Assembly: GCA_031274005.1 (NCBI GenBank)
Contig: JAISQU010000251.1
Location: 1 to 12,300, forward strand
Direction: 5' to 3'
DNA from: Spirochaetales bacterium
GTDB taxonomy: Bacteria; Spirochaetota; Spirochaetia; DTKZ01
DNA: 12,300 nucleotides
The translations under genes were made by a program, and so were the position numbers. Positions 1-5,060 of the stretch are shown here, piece by piece; position 1 is the first letter of the stretch, and each line of letters begins with the position of its first letter. A model generated the notes under the pieces. The model made no database searches. It was not told where the DNA came from and worked only from the letters and a program-made list of their open reading frames with translations.

Positions 1-75
1 GTTGGCCTACCACAAAATGGAAAGGCTCTTAAATTTACGGGTTATGAACCATGCCTATACAATAAATTTCCTTAA
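1..75 (+). CDS. Possible C-terminal tail of an unidentified upstream gene
   Basis: Frame 1 is open from the first base to a TAA at 73-75 and reads as a plausible protein tail (VGLPQNGKALKFTGYEP... ending in NKFP). Only 24 residues are visible and I do not recognise the family. It is in the same frame as the DUF262 fragment that follows but is separated from it by the stop. It could be a real C-terminus, or noise in an AT-rich decayed region. Confidence 0.22.
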   Translation, partial: VGLPQNGKALKFTGYEPCLYNKFP

Positions 76-486
76 CCAACGAAGATACCGCGGAGCTCTG
101 CTCCGCGGTTCTTCATTAAAAGATTAAAAGCCAATCCCGCCGAAATCGATCTTGCTCCTGCGTTTCAACGGGGAAAAGACTTATGGAATCCCAAACAGCA
201 GAGCCAGCTCATTGAATCATTGCTTATAAAATTCCCCCTGCCGGCTTTCTATTTTGATGGGACAGATAATGACAAATGGCTCGTAATAGACGGATTGCAG
301 CGGTTAAGCGCCATAAAAAATTTTATTGTAACAAAAACTTTGAAATTAACCGGCCTGGAATTTCTGGGCAAACTGGAGGGCGCCGTGTTTGACAAGCTGG
401 ATAGAAGTTTACAGCGGCAAATTGAAGAAACGCGGTTCATTTTCTTGATTTTTACGGAAACGATTATGATGTTCCTGTTATTTTAA
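76..486 (+). pseudogene. DUF262-domain protein, N-terminal fragment
   Basis: Frame 1 is open from 76 to a TAA at 484-486. From about 121 it shows hallmarks of the N-terminal DUF262 (ParB/Srx-like) domain: an EIDLAPAFQRG segment, QLIESLLIKFPLPAFYF, and the signature VIDGLQRLSAI, a variant of the family's DGQQR motif. It ends with an IEETRF strand near 445. Family proteins are several hundred residues long and carry C-terminal nuclease or effector regions; only about 105 related residues remain. An internal ATG at 220 could be annotated as an 88-aa ORF, but recognisable homology extends upstream of it without an initiator. The last dozen codons belong to the next gene's DNA read in the wrong frame. 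DUF262 proteins include GmrS-type restriction components, so a defence role for the ancestor is plausible. The fragment itself is almost certainly inactive. Confidence 0.8.
88..108. repeat. Perfect 9-bp hairpin at the 5' break of the DUF262 fragment
   Basis: The arms ccgcggagc (88-96) and gctccgcgg (100-108) are perfectly complementary around a TCT loop. An extra A-T pair extends the stem, and gaag/cttc (81-84/111-114) can pair beyond a small bulge. It is much more GC-rich than its surroundings. DUF262-like protein similarity begins just after it, so it sits at the point where the gene lost its 5' end. There is no T-tract, so a Rho-independent terminator is unlikely. Confidence 0.7.
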
Positions 487-1052
487 GGCATGCAAAAGGC
501 GCATCCGGAAAACTTCTGGCGCAAGTCAACGCATGGATAAAAGAAATATCTTCGGGCGTATCCTTAAACACAAGATACCTGCCTGAAGTCAATAAAATAA
601 TCCTTGACTACCAATTTGATCTTCAACACAATAAGACCAATCATTTTCTTCCCAAAAATGTCGGTTTTGGAATATCCTATATTCTTCCTGTTATACTGGC
701 CTTGTTGACAGCCGAACCGGATAAAATCATTATTATTGAAAATCCTGAATCCCATATTCATCCGCGGGGGCAGGCGGAAATTGGTAAACTTATTGCCCTG
801 GCAGCCCAAACCGGCGCGCAGCTTTTTGTCGAAACTCACAGCGATCATATCTTAAACGGGATTAGAGTCGCTGTAAAAGAAAAAATAGTAGACAAAGACA
901 GGGTAAATATCATGTATTTCGACAAAGAGACTACAGAGACCGAACAATATACAAAAATTATTACAATACAGATCGATAAGAATGGAACATTGAGCGAGTA
1001 TCCTGAAAATTTCCTGGACGAATGGAGCAATCAACTTTCAAAGTTGATATAA
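426..1052 (+). pseudogene. COG4938-type AAA ATPase, C-terminal half (DUF3696-like tail)
   Basis: Frame 3 is open from 426 to the TAA at 1050-1052. Recognisable sequence begins near 441 (FLDFYGNDYDVPVI), with no start codon in a suitable place. It contains VGFGISYILPVILALL, a Walker-B-like strand IIIIENPESHIHPRGQAE (acidic ENPE), the switch segment VETHSDHILNGIR, and a tail DKNGTLSEYPENFLDEW that resembles the DUF3696 domain ending this ATPase family. The N-terminal half with the Walker A P-loop is absent, so ATP hydrolysis is not expected. The fragment overlaps the DUF262 fragment in another frame, which is what a deletion joining two adjacent genes would leave. An ATG at 702 could be annotated as a 116-aa ORF. 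DUF262 and COG4938 ATPases are often neighbours in variable genomic regions, so these two probably came from one module. Confidence 0.8.
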
Positions 1053-1057
1053 TAATT

Positions 1058-1296
1058 ATGGAGCTAATGTTTAATGAATTAAGCGTATTGCCGCTTGCGG
1101 TTAATAAATTGAAGCAAGATCTACTGATTTCCTGCGGGGCAGTCCCGGGTTTATTGCAAAAATTCAGCCGGAAAAAGAAACAGGGGTTGTAATTCTTTCT
1201 CCCGCGCACCCTTATACTTTATGGGTTCAAACGACAGGGAAAAATTATTGGCAGACAGAAGCGATTGCAAGAATATTACAGCAATATCATAACTAA
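1058..1296 (+). pseudogene. Third gene of the DUF262/ATPase module, frame-disrupted
   Basis: Five bases after the ATPase stop, an ATG at 1058 opens MELMFNELSVLPLAVNK in frame 2. This resembles the start (M-E-x-x-x-N-E-L-S) of small genes that follow such ATPases. That frame continues to a stop at 1190-1192 (44 aa). Frame 1, open from 1108 to TAA 1294-1296, reads like a natural C-terminus: STDFLRGSPGFIAKIQ, then GVVILSPAHPYTLWVQ, then ARILQQYHN. The simplest reading is an N-terminal stub joined out of frame to the C-terminal 60 residues by an internal deletion near 1105-1115. I do not recognise a catalytic motif and assign no function. Confidence 0.55.
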
Positions 1297-1342
1297 AGGT
1301 AGACAGCGCCCCTTTGGTTCCTATGCCCTGCTTTCTGTATGA

Positions 1343-1756
1343 TCCGTAAGGCCGGGGCAGGCGGGGCAGGCTCTTGACCCGCAGACCGAGGAAGCCCTGA
1401 GGGCCGTCCTGAGTCCGGCGCCGCTGAAAATTCTCGTCTCCCTTACCTGTACCATGTGTCCCGAACTGGTCATGGCGGCCCAGCGTATGGCGGCGGCAAA
1501 TCCCCTTATCACGGCGGAGGCCTACGACCTGAACCATTTTCCGACTCTGCGGGAAAAGTACAAGGTCATGAGCGTGCCCTGTCTGGTTATCAATGACACT
1601 ACGGTTACTTTCGACAAAAAGAACATACGGGAACTGTTTGGTTTGCGACTGGATAGGCGTATCCGACTGGGCGTATTAAAATTAAGCCCTTGCGCCGCTC
1701 TATGCGCCGGCCCTGGTTCTATCCCTTGCCATCTCTCAAAGAACGTTTTAAATTAG
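1343..1756 (+). pseudogene. Orphan thioredoxin-fold domain (CTMC active site), stump of a TrxR/AhpF-like protein
   Basis: Frame 2 is open from 1343 to TAA 1754-1756. From about 1370 it reads ALDPQTEEALRAVLSP, then LKILVSLTCTMCPELVMAAQ, then LREKYKVMSVPCLVIND and FDKKNIRELFGL. This is a complete thioredoxin/glutaredoxin-like fold with a CxxC redox pair and the cis-proline strand (VMSVPCLVI). Such domains occur fused to FAD-dependent thioredoxin-reductase-like proteins and in AhpF. No flavoprotein precedes it: upstream is a stop (1340-1342) and the decayed module. After about 1650 the sequence (RRIRLG...) no longer resembles the family, so the original C-terminus is also lost. An internal ATG at 1454 gives a 100-aa ORF that starts in the middle of the CTMC motif, which argues against that ORF as a functional protein. 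Confidence 0.6.
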
Positions 1757-1765
1757 GGTTGTTCG

Positions 1766-1783
1766 GGAACCCGGTTGGGTTCC
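1766..1783. repeat. 7-bp perfect hairpin upstream of gcvH
   Basis: The arms ggaaccc (1766-1772) and gggttcc (1777-1783) enclose a GGTT loop. The hairpin lies between the thioredoxin-domain stump and the gcvH ribosome binding site and has no T-run after it. I looked for a glycine riboswitch core here and did not see one. It may be a weak attenuating stem in the gcvH leader or one of the short palindromes that recur in the non-coding parts of this window. Confidence 0.5.
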
Positions 1784-1825
1784 TCTCAAGTCTACTGATA
1801 CCAGTACAAAAACCGGAGGTACAAA

Positions 1826-2209
1826 ATGCGCTACGATGCGGCTGTTATGTATCATGTATCACATGAATGGGCTCGAAAAGAAGGTGATTTAATCGTTATA
1901 GGTCTTTCTGATTATGCGCAGGACAGTCTTGGGGATGTGGTTTTTGTTGAGCTTCCCGCGTTGGGAAAAGAGCTGAAAAAAGACGATGTTTTTGGAGTTG
2001 TGGAATCGGTCAAGGCTGCAAGCGATGTATACGCCCCCGTGTCCGGCCTTGTCACGGAGGTAAACGCCGGCCTTGCGGACAACCCCGGTCTTATCAACAC
2101 CGAGCCTTTTACGGAGGGCTGGTTCATTAAGGTTAAACCCGGCGACCCCTCGGAGTACGACGACCTTATGACGGCTTCTGCCTATGAGGCGTATGTAAAG
2201 GGCCTGTGA
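1826..2209 (+). CDS. gcvH: Glycine cleavage system H protein
   Basis: This 127-residue protein has the normal length for GcvH, the lipoylated shuttle that carries the aminomethyl group between the P, T and L proteins of the glycine cleavage system in the cytoplasm. Characteristic segments are in order: HEWARKEGD (13-21), GLSDYAQDSLGDVVFVELP (26-44), the lipoyl-attachment motif VVESVKAASDVYAPVSG with modified Lys63, and the C-terminal TEGWFIKVKPGDPSE. The ATG at 1826 is supported by a strong GGAGGT at 1815-1820, five bases upstream. A second ATG (codon 8) lies closer to the usual family N-terminus but lacks such a site. No gcvP, gcvT or lipoate-handling genes are adjacent, so it stands alone here, next to an orphan redox domain that has decayed. 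Confidence 0.96.
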   Translation: MRYDAAVMYHVSHEWARKEGDLIVIGLSDYAQDSLGDVVFVELPALGKELKKDDVFGVVESVKAASDVYAPVSGLVTEVNAGLADNPGLINTEPFTEGWFIKVKPGDPSEYDDLMTASAYEAYVKGL

Positions 2210-2255
2210 CCTGAAATAGCGGAGTGAGCCGGTAAACGTTGCGGGAACGCAATCA

Positions 2256-2370
2256 CGGAAATGTGCGGAAGCGACATAACCGCCACGGCAATTGCTGCGC
2301 AATTGTGTTGTAACCGGGAGTTTTGTGGTCAAGCCGGAAGGGTACTGGTGACTTCCACCGCACATTTCCG
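2256..2370. repeat. 13-bp perfect inverted repeat enclosing 89 nt
   Basis: cggaaatgtgcgg (2256-2268) is exactly complementary to ccgcacatttccg (2358-2370). Immediately inside, aag (2269-2271) can also pair with ctt (2352-2354) past a three-base bulge. Terminal inverted repeats of this kind could mark a very small non-autonomous element or form the closing stem of a structured RNA. I see no target-site duplication outside the arms. Confidence 0.7.
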
Positions 2371-2372
2371 GG

Positions 2373-2410
2373 GCCGACATACGGTTCGCCTATGCGAACC
2401 GTATGTCGGC
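2373..2410. repeat. 17-bp perfect hairpin
   Basis: gccgacatacggttcgc (2373-2389) and gcgaaccgtatgtcggc (2394-2410) are perfectly complementary around a CTAT loop. It lies two bases after the larger inverted repeat and three bases before the carD -35 element. A T6 run (2429-2434) follows only after 18 bases, too far for a classical intrinsic terminator. It could still block read-through from gcvH, or serve as a binding or recombination site. Confidence 0.8.
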
Positions 2411-2413
2411 TAC

Positions 2414-2442
2414 TCGACGCGCCTGTAATTTTTTGCTATACT
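2414..2442 (+). promoter_or_regulatory. Predicted carD promoter with extended -10
   Basis: TCGACG (2414-2419) resembles a -35 box (4 of 6 matches to TTGACA). It is followed by exactly 17 bases and then TATACT (2437-2442), preceded by TG at 2434-2435 as in extended -10 promoters. The expected start point, about seven bases after the -10, falls at 2449, the A of the carD ATG. There is no convincing ribosome binding site. The transcript may therefore be leaderless or nearly so. Confidence 0.55.
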
Positions 2443-2448
2443 GGTGTA

Positions 2449-3096
2449 ATGGCGACGACGAAAAAACCGAGTACCCGTGTTACCCTGCCCAGGAATCTTC
2501 CGTTTAAGAAAAACCAGCAGGTTGTGTATCCTTTGCAGGGGGTGGGCAAGATCCTGTCTATAGAGAACCGCCTATTCAAGGACAAGAAGACCCTTTATTA
2601 TGTTATCTACCTTGAGGTTTCCGATATGACTGTCATGGTTCCTGTGGATAAGGCTGTGGGGCTGGGCATCCGCGCTATTGTCAGCAAGAAAGAAGCGGAA
2701 AAAGCCCTCACGTTTATTTCTGAGGATTCCGAGGCTGTTCCCACGGACTGGAAGCTGCGCTACCAGATGAATCTGGATCTTCTGAAGCAGGGCAGCGTTG
2801 TCAATATTGCCAAGGTTGTGCGTACTCTGTACCAGCGTTCCAAGATAAAGGAGCTTCCTATTCTTGAGCGTAAACTTTTCGATAACGCTTTAAAACTTCT
2901 TGTGGATGAAATATCCTTTGCCCTGGCCATAAAAAAAGATGAGGTTGAACAGCTTGTTTTCGGCAAGCTCGAGGCGGACCTGCCGGAAAAGCTGAAAACT
3001 CCCTCCGCCGTGGTTCGTGAAGACGACGACTACGAGAGTTTTGAAGAAGACCAGGAAGAGGTTGGGGAAGAAGAGGAAGACGGGACTGATTACTGA
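2449..3096 (+). CDS. carD: CarD family transcriptional regulator
   Basis: This 215-residue protein has the layout of CarD/CdnL proteins, which bind the RNA polymerase beta subunit and stabilise open promoter complexes, notably at rRNA and housekeeping promoters. After a basic N-terminus, residues about 18-75 form the RNAP-interacting domain (FKKNQQVVYPLQGVGKI, then LYYVIYLEVSDMTVMVPVDK). A helical DNA-binding region follows (WKLRYQMNLDLLKQGSVVNI, LYQRSKIKELPILERKLF, then a LVDEISFAL helix). The end is a strongly acidic tail (YESFEEDQEEVGEEEEDG). An upstream GTG-type start in the same frame would translate the hairpin region; the ATG at 2449 fits the family and sits at the end of a promoter. 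It heads a compact run with ispDF and nth, and its acidic tail is encoded in DNA shared with the start of ispDF. Confidence 0.93.
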   Translation: MATTKKPSTRVTLPRNLPFKKNQQVVYPLQGVGKILSIENRLFKDKKTLYYVIYLEVSDMTVMVPVDKAVGLGIRAIVSKKEAEKALTFISEDSEAVPTDWKLRYQMNLDLLKQGSVVNIAKVVRTLYQRSKIKELPILERKLFDNALKLLVDEISFALAIKKDEVEQLVFGKLEADLPEKLKTPSAVVREDDDYESFEEDQEEVGEEEEDGTDY

Positions 3097-4297
3097 CGCC
3101 GCGGACGGTCCGCCCTTTTGCGCCGCTCTTATAACCGCCGCGGGAGCGGGCCTTCGCATGGGCAGCGGCCGCAAAAAGGAATATCTTTTTTCGGGGGGGA
3201 AACCCCTTCTGCTCCGCGCGCTGGAGGCTTTTGAAAACAGCAGGATTATTTGCCTGTATGTTATAACCGTACCGCCCGGCGGCGAGGCCGAGGCGCGGGA
3301 TGTCCTTGCGCCCTGGCTTGCCGGCCCCCGGCGCGCGGAGAGCACGTTTTTTGTGCCCGGCGGCGAGACCCGGCAGAAGTCCGTCTACCTGGGCCTGTGC
3401 GCAATGAAGAGCCGGCGTCCTGAGTTTGTTCTTATCCATGACGGCGCCCGCCCCTGGGTAACGCCCGAATTGATACGCTCCGTCGCGGCCGGGGCAAAAG
3501 CCCGCGGCGCGTGCCTGCCTCTTACTCCCGCAGTGGACGCCCTGAAAAGGGTTGATGCCGAGGGCTTTATTGAAGCCCACCTGGACCGCGGTCAAATCCG
3601 TGGGGCGCAGACTCCGCAGGGTTTTCTTTACGCGAAAATTCTGGAGGCGCACGCGAAGGCGGCTGAGGATGGCCGCGAGTACCTTGACGATACAGAAATC
3701 TACGCGGCATACGCGGGTCCGGTTTTTTCCGTACCGGGGGATACCCGGAACAAAAAAGTCACCTACGCTTCTGATTTGCCGCCTGCGCCGGAACAAGAAT
3801 CCGCCGCAGGCGGTTTTCCAAGAATAGGCTATGGCTATGATTTGCACAGGCTTGTGGAGGGCCGCAGGCTTCTTCTGGGCGGCGCGGAAATTCCTTCGAC
3901 CAGGGGAGAGGACGGCCACTCCGACGGGGATGTTTTAATCCACGCTGTTATCGACGCCCTTTTCGGCGCGGCGGGCCTGGGGGATATAGGGGAGAGCTTC
4001 CCCCCCTCGGATCCGGCCTACAGGGACATATCTTCAAGGATACTTCTGCGCCGCGCGGTGAATCTGGTTCGCGCGGCGAATCTGCGTATAGGGAATCTTG
4101 ACTGTACTGTTGTTCTGGAAAGTCCGAAAATTCTTCCGTATAAAGAGGCGATCATCGCCTGCCTCGCGGAAGACCTGGGCGTTCCGCCTTCGGCTGTTTC
4201 CGTAAAAGGCAAAACAAAAGAAAAGGTTGACGCGGTGGGCGAGGGCCGCGCTGTTGAAACCTTTGCCGTGGTTTTGCTTTTCCGTGATTCGCGGTGA
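3062..4297 (+). CDS. ispDF: Bifunctional IspD-IspF (MEP cytidylyltransferase / MEcPP synthase)
   Basis: This fused enzyme carries out steps 3 and 5 of the MEP isoprenoid pathway: CTP-dependent cytidylylation of methylerythritol phosphate, and cyclisation to the 2,4-cyclodiphosphate. The IspD part (about 20-240) shows the CTP loop AAGAGLRMGSGRKKEY, LIHDGARPWV, DALKRVD and GAQTPQGF. A short linker (PAPEQESAAGG) leads to IspF (about 255-411). There the metal ligands are Asp260 and His262 (GYGYDLHR) and the histidine of VLIHAVIDALFGAAGLGDI; the late KGKTKEKVDAVGEGRA motif carries the conserved Thr and Glu. The start is uncertain. No ATG precedes the IspD motif. TTG at 3062 follows an AGGA (3053-3056) and overlaps carD by 35 bases, which I prefer to GTG 3017 (80-base overlap). 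CTG at 3086 is possible. The gene ends in a TGATG junction with nth. Confidence 0.94.
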   Translation: MGKKRKTGLITDAADGPPFCAALITAAGAGLRMGSGRKKEYLFSGGKPLLLRALEAFENSRIICLYVITVPPGGEAEARDVLAPWLAGPRRAESTFFVPGGETRQKSVYLGLCAMKSRRPEFVLIHDGARPWVTPELIRSVAAGAKARGACLPLTPAVDALKRVDAEGFIEAHLDRGQIRGAQTPQGFLYAKILEAHAKAAEDGREYLDDTEIYAAYAGPVFSVPGDTRNKKVTYASDLPPAPEQESAAGGFPRIGYGYDLHRLVEGRRLLLGGAEIPSTRGEDGHSDGDVLIHAVIDALFGAAGLGDIGESFPPSDPAYRDISSRILLRRAVNLVRAANLRIGNLDCTVVLESPKILPYKEAIIACLAEDLGVPPSAVSVKGKTKEKVDAVGEGRAVETFAVVLLFRDSR

Positions 4298-5010
4298 TGA
4301 GTTGCGGTGATGTGATGAAAAAACTTACGGGAAAAACCTGGGATCGCGTTTTTCAGGATTTGCGCGCGCGGCTGGGCTGGCCCGCCGGGGACACGCGGCG
4401 CGGCGGACTGCCGTCTGTATCGCAGGTCGCAGCGGATAATCCCGGCGACCCTTTCAGGATACTTGTTTCGACAATGATTTCGCTGCGTACAAAAGATGAT
4501 GTGACTCTCGCCGCATCGCGGCGGCTTTTCGCGAAAGCCTCCACTCCCGCCGCTCTGGCCGCGCTGACGGAAAAGGAGATTGAGAGTCTTATCTACCCCG
4601 CGGGGTTTTATAAAACAAAGGCTGTTCACATCCGCGAAGCGGCGCGCCGCGTTGAAAAGGATTTTCACGGCAGGACCCCCGCGGACAGGGATGTTCTTAT
4701 GCGGCTGAAAGGCGTTGGCAGAAAAACCGCGAATCTCGTTTTAAATCTGGGTTTCGGCGTCGAGGCGATATGCGTTGACACTCATGTTCACCGTATATCA
4801 AACCGCGCGGGATGGGTACGGACGAAAACGCCGGAAGAAACGGAAATGGCTCTTATGGAAATTATGCCGCGCAAATACTGGATTCCGCTTAACGAGCTGT
4901 TGGTAAAATACGGACAGACCGTCTGTACGCCCGCCTCGCCGCACTGCGGCTCCTGCCCTTTGGCCTGCGCGCGGTGTGAAAGGCGGGGGGTTACTCGCAC
5001 GCGGGAGTAA
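4297..5010 (+). CDS. nth: Endonuclease III (DNA glycosylase/AP lyase)
   Basis: This is an HhH-GPD base-excision repair enzyme that removes oxidised pyrimidines and nicks the abasic site. It is 237 residues long with the ATG at 4297; GTG 4294 and ATG 4315 are alternatives, because a direct repeat gcggtgatg makes a cluster of starts. Visible are the DPFRILVSTMISLRTKD helix region, the helix-hairpin-helix LKGVGRKTANLVLNLGFG with catalytic Lys143, and VDTHVHR with catalytic Asp161, with the usual 18-residue spacing. The C-terminal iron-sulfur loop has Cys210, Cys217 and Cys220 in the standard C-X6-C-X2-C order. The fourth ligand is displaced: the usual position (226) is Arg, while Cys224 and Cys227 flank it. 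The start overlaps the ispDF stop by one base, so translation is probably coupled. About 25 residues lie ahead of the usual E. coli-like start of the fold. Confidence 0.94.
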   Translation: MSCGDVMKKLTGKTWDRVFQDLRARLGWPAGDTRRGGLPSVSQVAADNPGDPFRILVSTMISLRTKDDVTLAASRRLFAKASTPAALAALTEKEIESLIYPAGFYKTKAVHIREAARRVEKDFHGRTPADRDVLMRLKGVGRKTANLVLNLGFGVEAICVDTHVHRISNRAGWVRTKTPEETEMALMEIMPRKYWIPLNELLVKYGQTVCTPASPHCGSCPLACARCERRGVTRTRE

Positions 5011-5025
5011 CGCGCCGGGAAGAAG

Positions 5026-5051
5026 AAGGGGGAATTAACCACAGGCCCCTT
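5026..5051. terminator. Weak stem between convergent nth and ABC-F genes
   Basis: aagggg (5026-5031) can pair with cccctt (5046-5051) around a 14-base loop in the 50-base gap between the two convergent stops. On the minus strand the stem is followed by a pyrimidine run (CTTCTTCCC). Another stem, gttactc/gagtaac (4990-4996/5005-5011), overlaps the nth stop. Neither has a true T-tract, so this is only a possible bidirectional terminator. Confidence 0.25.
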
Positions 5052-5060
5052 CCCCGCCGC

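Larger units (their letters stand above)
2210..2448. other. Structured intergenic region between gcvH and carD
   Basis: No credible gene lies in these 239 bases, but the stretch is dense in inverted repeats. ttgcg/cgcaa (2239-2243/2248-2252) closes a GGAA tetraloop of the GNRA type. A 13-bp perfect pair brackets 2256-2370, with a caattg/caattg stem inside (2289-2294/2300-2305). Then comes a 17-bp hairpin at 2373-2410. The arrangement suggests either a folded RNA (gcvH 3' end or a small RNA) or the remains of a small palindromic mobile element. The carD promoter occupies the last 35 bases. A longer reading of the carD frame starting at 2323 would translate the hairpin DNA and is not credible. 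Confidence 0.5.

Noticed and set aside
1757..1825. Glycine riboswitch upstream of gcvH
   Set aside because: The leader is short and shows only a 7-bp hairpin; no glycine aptamer core is visible.
1889..2380. 163-codon minus-strand frame opposite gcvH
   Set aside because: It is antisense to a clear GcvH and reads into the hairpin region; shadow of the real gene.
2256..2410. Group II intron or attC-like remnant
   Set aside because: The GTGCG at 2262 and inverted arms were suggestive, but the enclosed segment is only 89 nt, with no domain V consensus, reverse transcriptase or integron-type core sites.
2323..2448. Upstream extension of the carD frame
   Set aside because: It would translate the 17-bp hairpin and the promoter; CarD family similarity begins after the ATG at 2449.
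2858..3919. 353-codon open frame on the minus strand opposite carD/ispDF
   Set aside because: It lies entirely antisense to well-supported motifs of CarD and IspDF, has no recognisable motif, and is explained by GC-rich codon usage on the sense strand.
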